Positions 25,730-39,300 of a stretch of 64,000 nucleotides of DNA are shown piece by piece. A model generated the notes under the pieces. The model was not told where the DNA came from. It was given only the letters and a program-made list of their open reading frames with translations, and searched no databases. Position numbers and translations under genes: made by a program. The DNA lies in NCBI RefSeq assembly GCF_028453695.1, contig NC_135781.1:34606777-34670776 (forward strand), written 5' to 3'. How positions within the stretch are numbered: position 1 is the stretch's first letter; each line of letters starts with the position of its first letter. The DNA comes from Augochlora pura (Eukaryota > Arthropoda > Insecta > Hymenoptera > Halictidae).

Positions 25730-25862
25730 CTTTAATCATTACATCTAATCTATCGTATTATCAGAAACGGTGACGTAATTTTAGTCTAATTTATTCATAA
25801 GATATAATATAAATGATATAAAATAAGATATGTCTTTTTAAGAAACCATTGAAAATAAAAAG

Positions 25863-25868
25863 TTTATT
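25863..25868 (-). terminator. Poly(A) signal of the metalloprotease gene
   Basis: TTTATT on + reads AATAAA on the minus strand, about 70 bases past the metalloprotease stop at 25938. Confidence 0.6.
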
Positions 25869-25937
25869 TTCAGTAGTTTCGAAATAATCTGCTTTCACGT
25901 CTATTAAACAAGCATGTTCCTATTATAAAACATAGAT

Positions 25938-28900
25938 TTACTTCAGTATTGTCGAATAATTTCTTTCATCTTTGACTTCTGATCCTTCCAATACGCACAG
26001 GCCATCGAGACATATCTGGAAAATAAAAGGTATGCTTCTTAACTTATTCCAAAATATAAAAAAAAGTGTCAATTTGAATCTCGTGAACATTACGAACTTA
26101 CGAGATTTGGTCCGCAAGGGGAACCCTCTGCTGCTGCAGCGATCGCTGAACACAAGCCGTGGCCATCGGGAACCTCGCAATTCAATCGATAGCAAACCTC
26201 AGATGTGTTTCTCTAGTAAGATTTTTCATTGTTGTTAGAAGATTCGTTATTATGATTTCAGCATTACTTACATTACACGCTGGGCCGCCGTATACTTTTC
26301 TACACTGATCATCAAGGGACATCAACTTTCCAGGCATGAGTCGTCTTATCGCGGTAGCTTTCGGTGGCTCGTCGTACAGACATTTTGCTTTGTCCTCACT
26401 GAAACGAAATTTTCTTATAATCTCTAGAGTTTCTTCTAGAGTTTCAATACGATATTTGAAGAATGGAAAAAACTTGGTTTTCTGATTCTCCAATATTAGA
26501 ATTCTCTGATCATCGAAGCGTTTCTACATGCAATCGGCGCAATCTAAACTATCGCATATATACTCTACAATTCAATTAAGATAATATATCTAGCCTTGTA
26601 ACTAACTGTTCTATTATCCGAACAATCGTGTCACTCTACTTAGCCCGGACGATCGAGGTTCCACAGTTCTCAACAAGCTTTCACAATTGAATAGTTAGCC
26701 GACGATTTAGATGCTCGGTTCAAATGACCCGGTCATCCAAGTCCGAGATTTACAAATAGCCTAGATATAATTGATTTAACTTCAGTCCTATTGTAATTGT
26801 TGATTATTTGTTCGGTAATAATAATTAATGTCCGGAGGCTACCTGAGAAATGTGCGAAGTGCATTTACACTGCAATTGGACCATTTGAATTGATGTTCGC
26901 TTAACTTCAGAGATCCTGTCATGATGTAACCATCGCTTGGCAAACAAGTTTTAGAATCCTCTGCAGTACCGTCATGATGGGCTCCCAATCTAAAAAAATA
27001 TGTTTGAAAATATGAAAAATGTTTACAAATTATAAATTAATTTTTTTTCGAAAGAATAATAACTTACAAATGTCCTAGTTCGTGTGCTACTGGTATAATG
27101 CCGCTGAATCCGCCATTGTCTTCTGCAATTCCAACAGCCTCTGACATTTTTGTTGTAGTGTTTCTATTACATGCACCCTTTACGTAAGCGTAACCTGCCA
27201 ATATTAATGTCATATTATATTTTATAAAAATTTCATATTAAAAATTAAGCAAGAAATGGTCGCATACCCAATGTTGCAGGATCGCATAAATGTTCATCTA
27301 ATTTATTGCATAAATCCATACTGTAAAAGTTAGTTCCGTCTAATTACTTGTTCCATTTAAATACATAAAGTGATTAAATTACCGCACGTTTCCGTTCATT
27401 GATGAATAATACGAATTTTGTTCGGGTTTTACCTAATTAGATACTACAGATCAATCGAAGAGGTTCCTATTGACTTACTGTGTCGTAGTCATTGCCATGT
27501 CATACATTTTCCAAGGGAATCTTTTCTCTTTGTAGAAATAAGATGCCATACCATGCAACGCGAGATCAGCATCTACTAAATTCGCTTGCAAACGACTATC
27601 TTCAATATATGGAACTGCTCCTAAATCCTGCAGTTTTAGAAAATAAATAAAAATATTCTACACAACCATACATAATTTTTAAAATCATTAAAAAGAATTA
27701 GTAAAAAACGACATAAATGTATACCATTGCTATAATTATACCAGCGATATTTAATCGGATTTTCGGCTTCGTTAGTGCCCGGTATCGTAAATCAACTCCA
27801 TTCCAGAAAGCAACAATATATCGTTTAGCTTGTTCGATATTGTGGCCCAGCATTCTAACTCGATAACAGAATTTAAAATAGACAGTACGACTCCTAAACA
27901 TTTTAAAACTTGACATGGATAAAGATTACGTAGAGTAACACTTACAGATATAGACTATAATCAATGACTACTAAAACTTCTGGATATATAACTTCTAGAA
28001 TTGGATATATGTTAGACATTGGATTTGGAAGCTCTGGAAGATGTAAAAAAATTATTTTTATACGTAATTTATACACATAATAATTTTTATTAATGCTCAC
28101 GTAACAAATGCACTTGATTATTTTATTAAAAAGTTGCTTACTAAAGCTGTCATAGTTCTCCGGGATATTTTCATAAATAACGTGAAGATAAGTGTACATT
28201 AAGTTATCCATTGTTCCTTCTTTATTCAGATGGGACTCAAATAAACCGCCTTTTTCGTACAAAAGACGAATAATACGTTGTGGCAAAGAACGTATAGTTA
28301 AGTTGGATGACAGAAACCCGTCCTAAAATAGAGATTATACGTGACAAATAAATAACGTAACAATAGATTGCATAATCTTACGTAAGTGATCAACTGGTTA
28401 TTTTCTTATGTGTCGATCCAAAATATCTTGTGTATTTAGCATAGCGCAATTAAAAGAGCGCTTTAAGATGATTAAAGTTCATTTTTGAACTTACGAATCT
28501 AGCAAATCTATTGTTTTCTGATGCAACTACGACAGCTGCTCCCGCTTTTTCGTCCTGCATTGGAGTACCGATCTCTTTTAGTGCCTACAATCATTCTTTT
28601 TCTTAGCGGGAATTTATTACATATATGTATACTTAAAGATTTGATAGAGCAATGCAAAAAAGAAATGATTACTTTTGGTACGAGAGTATATTGTAGACCT
28701 TCTGGTAGTTGCTTAACTCCAGATTTGACAGTCCATAAAGGAGTGTCGTCGCTAGCAAGGTATCCCTCTGTTGGGTTCAAAGTAAGTTCAATATCACGAT
28801 TAAAGGTGTTCACATACATTTTTGTGGTACCATTTTCGTGTATAGCGTTTACAGAATACAGCATCGACACAATTTCGTATTTCGGTACTAAAAGAATAAG

Positions 28901-29247
28901 TTTATAAATTATTGCTAGCAATTCGAAAATGTTTCAACGATGTATGATGCGGTATATTATATCGATATGGTATTATTCTATTCATAGTTGTCCCATTCAA
29001 ACATACCAGAATCATGCCTTGTATGAAATATCCCCATCACTTCGTCGGCGGTCATCAATTCGTGTAGCTGGGGAATACAATAAAAGATATTTTGCGGAAC
29101 ATGTTTTATCGCTATATTTACACAATTTCATAAATAAATGAATGACTTGTAGATGTGAAATTTGTTGAAAAACGAAAAAATGTACTTTACCTTGAACGAA
29201 TGAATTACTGGCAAAACTACCAGGAAAAGATAGATAAGCGTACCCAT
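25938..29247 (-). CDS. Secreted reprolysin-type (M12B, ADAM/ADAMTS-like) zinc metalloprotease
   Basis: Fourteen exons join in phase to 550 residues: 29247-29191, 29067-29007, 28887-28673, 28584-28495, 28322-28142, 28033-27946, 27893-27725, 27627-27479, 27320-27268, 27194-27068, 26989-26843, 26398-26272, 26212-26102 and 26015-25938. Exon 1 encodes a signal peptide. A propeptide-like region runs to about residue 200. The protease domain begins near PEVLVVIDYSLYL, has the zinc site HELGHLLGAHHD at 392-403 (split by an intron) and the Met-turn methionine near 420. A Cys-rich region follows (DDQCRKVYGGPACN, SPCGPN). No thrombospondin repeat, disintegrin loop or membrane anchor is present, so the protein is shorter than true ADAMTS enzymes. 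Similar short reprolysins occur in hymenopterans both as body proteases and as venom components; sequence alone does not tell which. Substrate unknown. Confidence 0.93.
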
Positions 29248-30304
29248 TATGGTCAAAGGTCTGAAAATATTATAAAATAGTATTTCTGTTCATTGTTGTG
29301 GAACACAGTAACATAATTTACTCATTCGTCATTTTTGAACTTTGATAATTAAGTAATGTCTAAAGATTCGATGGAAATATCCAAACTTTCTGCACAGCAA
29401 TTCGTGTCTCTTTTAAGGTAAGAATACCTTAAAATCCAAATTAATCTTAGACCATTCAATAGACTACTCGGATAAACCCTTTAATTTAATTTAAAATAAT
29501 AGGAGAAACGAAAAATAATACACCTACCGTACTTCGAATAGAGGATCAAAAACTCCATTTAATCAAGAAGTAAAATCGAACTGTGAATATCGTGGAGTTT
29601 AATGCGAACGTAATCAGTTTACTGATGGGAAATGAAACACTTGTGTACACATGTTTTTAATGAGTAAGATTTACATATGTAAAACATTTGATTGACAGAT
29701 ATTACATGATTAATATGTTTCCACATGCAAAAATCTTAACAGTATTTGTATTTGGGAGCCGCGTATTTTGGTTCCGGATATTCCGCCATCTTGTTTCATA
29801 CAGTACGTATTTGAATAGAAATATTTTTATCATTAGCCTGGTACTAAAGGTTTTTACGTACTCGATAACAGGGCATTTATTTAAAATAACAATTTGAAAT
29901 AGTTTCCTCACGTATAACAATTTATAAAAACAAATAGTTAAACATTGTATGGTCATGGCTTTTCGAAAATGTCATAAAGGGTTGTTACCAACACAGAATC
30001 GTAATTTTTGCATCCACGAAGTACTATATTAATTCGTCACTAATATAGAATAGCTAATGGTAATATTATCTAATCGTACAAAAAATGTTGATGGCATCAG
30101 AAGTTATTTAACATAAAGGTAAGTCGTGAAAGGAAACTAATTGACAAACAAATCTCATAGAACTGTAATCTCGATTTAATAATGTAATTATTAATACATT
30201 ACTTACAAAAGAATAATTTATAGTATATCAATAATACATAATTATAGATTTGCACATATTTATATATTAATAAAAAATACATATACATATATTACTCTTA
30301 GTTA
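29248..30304. other. Intergenic DNA between the metalloprotease and Vps45
   Basis: AT-rich DNA with no supported gene. It contains the upstream region of the metalloprotease and the 3' flank of Vps45. Short overlapping frames at 29688-29956 on both strands have no coding character. Confidence 0.55.
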
Positions 30305-33300
30305 TTATTGTTTTTCTACTTTTGCTGTAGCAGATTCTACTTCTTCCAAGAAGCTCTGAGAATTATGCACATTGGTACCACCTAAAATAATTCTTATACC
30401 CGGATTTTGTCTATTCAAATTATATACGGCTAAACTTTCTTCATACGTCGTTCCACCAACCATGAAAACGATTATGTCTTGTGGTCTGAAAAAATAATAA
30501 TCTAAATAATAATTTTGCAAAATATAAATGTTTATTACTGTTATACTAGAACAGTAAACGTTTACCTTTTCGATATTATCGTGTCACCAAGGTATGGAAA
30601 TGCCTGTGGGCTCAACTTTCCCTTCATTAAGTCCTCAAGTGTTTCTTGCAACAGTGGAGTGTGTTGAGTATATATGTTATCTATGCCACTTAAGCCTTTG
30701 AACAATTTTTTCGTAATTTTAACTACTGATTCTCGATCAAATAAATTATTTTGTCTCGCATTAATACCACTATATACTAAAATGTGGCTTATGAGCTAAA
30801 ACATTGTTATGAAGTTAGTATTGAAGTCTGAAATGATAAACCCGTTTTTTGAAGAAAAAAAAAAAACAAATAAATCTACTTATCATTTTCAATTCATTTA
30901 ATTCATTCAATTTTCACAAAAAACCAAGTTATCATTTATTATACCTTAATATTTTTGTCAGATACTCCTTTACTTTTTATTAAGCTGATCAATCCATTAA
31001 TGTCATTATTTGTTTGCTTTTCGTAATGTAATGCATACAACATTACCAATCTCGTCATATCAATTTCTCGAATTTGTCGATTATTAATAAGATCTTTTAT
31101 CTTTTGAAGCTGCAGCAAAATTCAAGATTGTAAAATATTGTAATGAAAGAATTAAAGAAAAAGACATTGTTATACACCTGTGCTGAATGATCATTTTGAC
31201 AACTGAGTTCTTGTTCCAACTCTGATACTTGCAGTAAATGATGACGTGTCACTAGGGATGAAAGTTCACCAATGACTGTCACATGTTTCGAGACCGTTCC
31301 AGAAAGTTTTTTAAACATAGGATAAGTTTCTAAGAAGTTCTTCATATCATTTATGCTTTCTACCTTTTGATGTTTCTGAACTTTTTTCTGATATTCATCC
31401 ATCAGTTCTTTTATCGTTTGCCCAATTTCACCAAAATTACAATATAAATTCTGTTAAAAATCATTTACTTGTATTTGAAACGCTTTCGCAGCTGTACATT
31501 TATATTAATAATGTATATTCCAAGTTATCTATTTACATTTGCATAAAATTCTTCGTGTCCAGCACTAAGAACAACCTCCTTCAATTCCTTTGAAATACCT
31601 TTCACGTGTGATAAATTAACACGATTGTTATTAATAGTTAACAATTCATGAACCATTGCTTGATATGTCCATTGATTCAATAATGGTGTAACAGGATCGT
31701 CCCTTCTATCCAATATAAGTAGAATTGGGTTTGAGTCTTGTCTGAAGAGAAATGAATTTGATTCTTTACTCAAAACTTCTCGTACTTTTTCCGCTAGCCC
31801 CTTTGCCATTTTCGAGCTACTTTGATAGCGTATGTATGGACATTTTTTAATTGATAGTAAGACGGAAATTATGCCTGAGAGAGTCCGCTGCAAGTGTTCT
31901 GGTTTCCACGATAATAAATCTGTAGAATATATGAAATGCGACATATGAAAGAAAGAAATTTGATATACCCACACCTACTTTAAAGCATAGAAATGAAACT
32001 CCTATGTAGTACATTTCCCATAACGGAATTGTAACTAACAGTTCAAAATATGTTCTCAACATACAGAAATATCAACTCCTGTAGTATTTAAAGAAATAAT
32101 AAAAATAGAAATGCAATGCTTGAGTAAGGACAAATTGATAGTTTGCTTAAAATAAAATCTTTGCTAGATCTTTATAGCGATTATTCCTGCTTCACAATGT
32201 CTTCAAAGAATAAGATTTCAATAAGAACAGGTCCTTCTTTATTCTTTTGAGTCAACAAACCTGGTAGGGCTGCATGACTTATCAGGCCACCAAAATATTC
32301 GTCTCCTACATTCAGTAAAAAGCTAAAAGAATGTTTGATAATTACATGCATAAATAGGGACAATTTAATTGATTTTAATGACTTTAAACGATTTTTCTTA
32401 CATAAAAATTTGTCACTTAGATTCAGTTTCATAGCCCCTAAAAAATAATTGGATTCACAAAGCTACTACTAATTGCAGAGAAAAAATATTGTGGAAGATA
32501 CTCTTTAGTGAATTTAAAAATATATCATAACAAAAGTATATAAGGATAGCAATCTTTATCATAATAGTATCCTTGTTATAACATATGCAAGTGACTACTA
32601 TTTGTATCTAATATCAATGTAAGGATTTTAATTTAATATGTAACTGTCTCTTCCATTGCCTAAGATTTTTAATATTCCAAAAAATCATTTTCATCAAATG
32701 GCAAATAACCATACATAAAAAATTGTTAAACTGTAACAATTGAAAGATGTGCCATTCTTATTACATCATACAATTTTAATTAAAACATTAAGCAATAAAA
32801 AATTACCTCGTGAACAGCCAGTGATTCCAAGTGAAAATAAATGTGGACTGATAGCTAAATAATCTGCATAATATTCGTGTACTTCTTTCACCACTTCTTG
32901 TACGTCACTTTCAGCCAGACGCTTAATGTCAGCTTTTGCAATAATGTTACTGAAATCTATAAAAGTGTTTCTATTAACAATTAAATACAGCAGAAAGTAG
33001 AAGCAAAAATAAATACAAGTAAAATAGTACACAGTTATATTTAAAATAGAAATACATTTGATGACAAAATATCACAGAGGTAAATGGAGGTTTTAATGAA
33101 TTGTTAATGTAAATAGCCGGTTAATAATTTTAAAGGGCCTTTCGTTACTTTAAAAGGTTAATATCGTCTGCGCAATTAAATTCAATATTGCACATAAAAA
33201 ATTTGTATAACAAATGAGTAAATATGAAAGCACTGTATTATTACTTACAAATATTATACATTCCGTACCTAGGACACCTTAATTCTTCACATAATAGATC

Positions 33301-33601
33301 AATATTGTCTTTTGTCGGTCTTATAAACACTATACATTTTAAATGTTTTAATCCTTCTTTGCGACCGTTTGCATCAATTCTTTCGAATAAAAATACTTCT
33401 TTCATAAAGATTTCCCACTGACTGTATAACAGACTTACTATACTCGTCTGTAATGAACGTTAAAATTAATTTAAAATGTGACAATTGGTTCAAATATTGT
33501 AAATTTACCGTCTGTTTATCCATCAAAAGAACTTTCATGCCAGGACCACTTTCTTCTGTCATTCGTGCAATGTAAAACTTTGAAGCCAGAAGCAAATTCA
33601 T
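30305..33601 (-). CDS. Vps45: Vacuolar protein sorting-associated protein 45 (SM family)
   Basis: Eight exons join in phase to 557 residues (the human protein is about 570): 33601-33509, 33447-33249, 32956-32807, 31919-31537, 31450-31178, 31109-30945, 30795-30566 and 30485-30305. The whole length follows the Vps45 pattern: N-terminal SGPGMKVLLMDKQT, then LFERID, ITPLLNQWTYQAMVHELL-like PVTPLLNQWTYQAMVHELL, SGTVSKHVTVIGELS, FPYLGDTI and RPQDIIVFMVGGTTYEE near the end. Sec1/Munc18 proteins clasp syntaxins and promote SNARE assembly. Vps45 acts with Tlg2/syntaxin-16 on traffic between the trans-Golgi network and endosomes. The start ATG opens the first domain exactly where the family starts. The 887-bp third intron is larger than the others and contains an unexplained open frame. 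Confidence 0.96.
32181..32432 (-). other. Open reading frame of unknown meaning inside the third Vps45 intron
   Basis: An uninterrupted 83-residue frame from ATG at 32432 to TAA at 32181 lies on the Vps45 strand. Its last 41 codons look protein-like (EYFGGLISHAALPGLL, then GPVLIEILFFEDIV), and I do not recognise them. Two readings are possible. It may be a tiny nested gene; an acceptor-like TTTTTTAG sits just before the ATG. Or it may be an alternative terminal exon: the AG at 32307-32306 would start an exon at 32305 whose phase matches Vps45 exon 3, giving a truncated protein of 188 residues. Chance cannot be excluded. Confidence 0.3.
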
Positions 33602-36359
33602 TTTAATTGTATTCTCTAAGTAATAATTGCACTCAAATTTATTCTTTGTATAACTTGATTCATGTACTATTTATTAGTGTAAAACGTTATTGCACTCGTT
33701 AAAATCCACTGATTATCAGATTATCCGACTTATCTCTTATCACTGTTGTCAAAAGAAATTTGAGTTCGTTTGTACATGAAGTATGTGAAATAAAAAGATG
33801 GGTAACCTAGAGAATAATTCTAGGAGTTTAATTGGTTACGTATGTACAGCGATATGTACTTCAGGTTCTGCACGATTTGTCTACCTCTCTTTTGCTTATA
33901 CAAGTATCCCCACCACTTTACTGCTCATCCAATCCCCGATGAATCCTGTTTTCGTATTAAATCTTCAGCCAATCAGATTAAAGCAATTTCTACTCTTATT
34001 CTCGCTAACGGAACGCGTTGCGGGGAAAATATTGCAGAACTGAGAAAGAGAAAATCTCCTCTTAAATTCTGTATAATAATTCTTTAAAATAATTTATTAC
34101 CTTCATTTGATAAATAATGTATTCATTTTCCAGTTTTATTTTAGGATTCAATAACGTCTGCTTATTTCAGAAAATCTGTAAACGATTCTGTTCAATAACT
34201 AAACTGTAGATTTTATGAATTTATGGAAAAATTGAGTAATAGTTGTAATTTAAAATAATAAAAATATTAAAAGCATTAGAAAATGTCAGTGTTTTATTCG
34301 TAATAAATTAAAATTATTACGGGAAGAAAGAACATGCTACTATCTTGCAGATTTGAAAATATGCGCGTAAAAGCTGAGTAACAGTTTTGCCTTTCTAGGT
34401 ACAGTGTATAGACTTAGGTTAGACAGGGAGTGAGAACTCATTTTGTCGTTGCTAGTCAATTTCAGAACATGTAATGTATCGTTAGAGTGACTGTTGGTAG
34501 TTTAAAAAAAATGTGATGGTGTTTGATCGTCTACCTTTGTTATTGCTTTACCAATGCTATCTTTAACGAAATGCTATGTAACATTTCCATCGAATTGTAG
34601 TATTAATTATATAGGTTCAGTGCATTTTATTTTTACCACGTGGTTTTTCGGTAGTGAATTAAAACGTTTATGTTTTGGAGTGCTCAAAAAGATCTAATGT
34701 CATTCTATATTATTGACGCTACTTGTGGACACACATCAGTACTGTGTAACATGTTTATAAACAGTTCATATTTGTGCCATTTAACGCAATTTTGATATAT
34801 TATTCGAAGAACTATAATATTTTACTGCAAACGTAAGTAATGTGATCGTCTTGTTTATGATACTTAAACAAATTTCAGAAAAAAATTAGTAACCTGTATA
34901 CAATTTATAAACCAGACATAAATTTCTTTGTGATTATAGCATTTTTTGTATATTGAAGTTTAAAAATGACGGTACTAGGCTTTTTTTAAATTAATTAACA
35001 GAGCGAAACTATCGAGATATTAAAATTCGGATGTTTTTTTATTTAAAATAGTTTTCTTGATGTAAATGCATTTCTCTAAAGTTTGTATTTCTATATTCAT
35101 CTGACCTAATATGCATTTTTAATTTTATACATGTAGTTGCTCACAAAATTGAAAATATAGGTAACATGAAAAATTTTATTTGTTTAAAAATAAAAAACAA
35201 GCCAAGAACAAAAGAGATCACATGTGGAATATTAAACAGTGTCTACTTTTAGTATATAATGAATAATTTGATAAGAACATTAATAAAAAATTCATGTCAT
35301 ATATTTAAGAAGCATAAAAAAAATGTATACATTGTGACATCATAAAATTGAAGATACTGATCATTTTATGATGCCTTAAAATTCTTCTACTAATGTCTTC
35401 TTCGTTGTTGTCATTGCTAGGTTACATTTGATCACCACCCTATATTGTTTGTTAACACTGATGCATGATGATTTTGAATAAGAAAGTTGGCGTCATTATA
35501 TATACAAAGAAATTCATTAAGTAAAATGTTATAAAAGCTTTTTATTCCATTGAAAGCAGATGGATAATATACTATGATGAATTAATGTCATTCAGAGATT
35601 GTGCCGATAAAAACTATATACAGAGTTTTTCATATAATAAGGATTATGATGTTAAGACAGTGTGAAAGAAAGTATATACATTTACATTTAAGAATATCAT
35701 AGCTTTGATAGCAAGAATTGATCATAGCCTTCACTATTAAGAAATTTATGGCATCCATTATTTGGGTGTATAAGGTATTATAAATGAACTGAATTATCTG
35801 CTGGAAGTACAATGCTATATTGTAATCTTGATCAATAATAAAACTGCTTGCTTTATTTTTTATGGAATGGGCAAAATGTTGCCAATAAATATACATATGC
35901 TCAATCTTGTGAGTAACTATATACATATATAAATAGCAGTCATACATCCTTAGTTACATGCTATTTCTTTAGCCTTTTAAAATGAAACCATGTATTATCT
36001 GAATATCCTTTGGAATGGATACTTCTATAATTATTAAGGAGATATGTTAAATCTAGTTCATACATTTTATAAATTCAATATATTTGATATGAACATAAGA
36101 TACAATGGTTACTAATTTCAGAAGAATTATATTTATATCTCTAAACCAGATGATATTGTTTATATTAATGAATATTAATATTGAATTCATTTTACATCAG
36201 CCACTTCTGCTCTATACAAAGAGAGTAGTTTTAAAAGATGTCATACGTCATAAGCAAATCATTTTTGGGGTATAAATTCATAAGATTTTAACAAGAGTTT
36301 CATTATGGCAAAAGCATCTGTATAACTGAGATTGGATATGATGGTATTCCTATAAACAG

Positions 36360-36362
<3 letters not shown>

Positions 36363-36397
<35 letters not shown>
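36363..36397. repeat. (GA)n microsatellite
   Basis: A pure GA dinucleotide run of about 35 bp in the gene-poor stretch before the zinc transporter. Confidence 0.93.
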
Positions 36398-36399
<2 letters not shown>

Positions 36400-39300
36400 A
36401 TAAACCATGTAGAAATTTACATTGGTCAGATATAGACTCAAATAGAATAATCTTCCTTACTTATCCAAATTCTGAATTTGTTAGAAGCCATGTAAAGAGG
36501 CCTATCAAATACAAAGAAAGAGAAATACTCCAAAATTTTGTTCATCCAATTAATTCTTATGCCGAAACATATGTCTTTAATTCTTTATAAATATTAATTT
36601 ATGATGCTAACAATATTTTGTATGGGCTTGATTTGCATTCAATCAATTCGTTACATTTTTATCTGTTTTAAATATTTCGTTGGTAGTAAAACTGGAATAA
36701 AATATTCTTAATTACAGTACAGGCTATAACTGAACTCGCGAGGCACTTTTCTTACTTAAATACTTAAAGAAAATATAAAAAGCGGTCGTTTGCAACTGTT
36801 GAAATGCTCTTTGAAGTTTCAAAAAATTCTAATATTTATTTAGTTAAGCGCGCGTAGTTCCTTAACAAGTATTTTGGTTAGCAACTATAAAATCGTAATT
36901 TAAAAAATATAACTGCACATTTGTTAACATTTACAATCGTGATAAAAATAATGATGTCTGTCAACGCTAAGAATGCTGTCAGCCTTGAGACAAATCAGCA
37001 AGGATGTTCAAACGACGTTACAAGCTGTTCACGTCTTTAAAAGGTTGCAAATATTTTGAAAAAAAAATGTGAAAACCTAATGAAAAACCTTGTCAGTCTA
37101 AATTCTTTTCTCGGTCAAAGTCTCTAAATATGGTTGCGAGTTCAGTCGGCTAAACCAAAACATTTCTTCGATACAACTACCTTCGTACGAAATAATTGTA
37201 ATCTATGTCCTTATTCACCAATTCAGATCTTCCGCTCCGAATTTGTAAAGTATTACTCTGCTCGTTGTGCATTACTTTCTCGTTCTCTTCTTTACTTGAC
37301 GAATTGCGAAGAATCTTATTATACCGGGAGTAATTTCCTCTTTGTTTAACGACCTTTTTCTACCATCTTATCGAGTAGTCGATGTCTCGTTCGAAAAATT
37401 CGGCGAATTTTAAATGAAGAAATCCGATGTCTGTTAGCGATTGTTGCCTCGTCACCGTTGAATAATTCCCACGTAAAAAATTACTTGCAAGTAATTGGTT
37501 AGTTATTCGAGACAAATACGAAGAATGGGATTAAAACCTTTTGAAATAAAATCCCGAATTGTTCGACAAATGCTATTGTATCGCGCGGAAACCACGTCCG
37601 AAAAACTTAATATCATCACGGGAAGTTTCGCCACATCCTTCGCATTCTCTTAACATACTTCTTTCGAAATTCATGTGACACTTTTCAATGCAAAACACAT
37701 CGGATTTATCAATCGCGATATCAACTACTTGAGGAAGTAATTGAAAAAAATCTACAATGACATTGGACTTATCTCGTTGTACGTTTCTTTCCGCAATGAA
37801 GTATGTCCGAAGTATGCGAAGACTGTCCAGACTCCTTGATAAATAACAGAAACGATAAATGGCAATCTGATACGGCAGTTAATTTAAAGTCACATACATC
37901 CATAATGAAAAATGTCTGTCTAATTCCTGAAATTTACTTTCGTAGTACATATCATCGGTATGGCAGTGAACGTCGCGTTATTTTCGCGAAACAATATATG
38001 TATTTCTGTCGGTAGAATGGAATCTGAAACTTTGTTGGCTACACTCGAACTATGAGTACGAAAGTTGATTTTTAAACCTGTGCAAACAGTTCCAGCTACA
38101 CTTACGAAGTAAGTGCTCGTACACCATTGCATCGAGTGTCGGCCACACGTGGCTGGACGTAGACCGTTATCGGGCCTTAATCTGTGTATGTATACACAAA
38201 TCATTGATATAATTTTATCGGCTCGTATCTGGGATACTATTTGTTTCCCTCGAATTGTTTCTGGAGCGTCTCCTAGTTTCTCCTAGTTTTGTAACGTTCG
38301 CGTTAAACAGTTCTTAATGATCGTCTTCGGCGTTGCAAACGTTTCGTTAAATCATTGCGACGATGACTGACCGACTGTGAAATCTGTGCTGCAAGCAGGG
38401 ACACAGCCTATTTCTCTAATTAGCTTCCGCCACATTACTCATAGCATCAAACAGTCGAAGTTCAACCGTTGCGCGCTTATTCACCAATTCTTATCTATAC
38501 TTATCATCTCGGACCCCGAGTGAGTAAGCGCGTGCACGTTATGGGGGTTCGATTAGTCTCGCGTTAGCCCTTCGCGATCTATACAGAATTTATGAAATAT
38601 TGTATTTTCTCAGAAGTGCGGGGCTCTTGACAATTTAATTTCCCTTATCTGACCGATGTTAATGTAGAATGTGTTCGCACCGAAGTCATTCGGTCGGTTA
38701 TCTCGCGACATGTCGAAGATACGGACGACTTCTTTGTAATAGAAGTCAAGTATTTTCAGAGGCTACAATTACCTTCTGTAGACGAATCTTTTCTTCATGT
38801 TATTATGCATTTCGAGGACTGCGAACAGATTTAGGGTAGAGCTGCTAAAATGAATTTTTATCCGAAAGCAGTCTTTACAGATTCGGATGAGAAACATCCC
38901 AGAATAGGAGAGGATGCACGTAGATGATTCATAGTTCTGGCAAGTCTCGCGAATGGGTTTTTCCCTCTTTTTTTTCTCAGAGTTTGTACGCTCAGCATCT
39001 CGAGAAACCAATAAATTTCAGGTATACGTTACGTTATTAGTAGACTGCGAATCTTTATATAAAATGAACATTTTCTAGGTTGATTGTAAACGATAGTCCA
39101 ATGTAGGTATACGTATATTTCTTCTTGCAACCCTTTGCCGCATTTTAACGAGCACGACTTAACCAATCGTTGCAATTGTGGGGAAAAATGGTACGGCAAG
39201 GGATCATCGATCGTTTTAAAAAGTCCTCGCAGACTTGTATCTCGTCGGTTCATTTTTCTCAGAAATGCATACAATCCGCAATACGGTTGTCGGAAACGCA

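Noticed and set aside
33798..34087. Two overlapping 81-codon frames just upstream of Vps45 on the opposite strand
   Set aside because: They start near a possible divergent promoter, but the two frames conflict and neither has a recognisable protein or clear splice sites.
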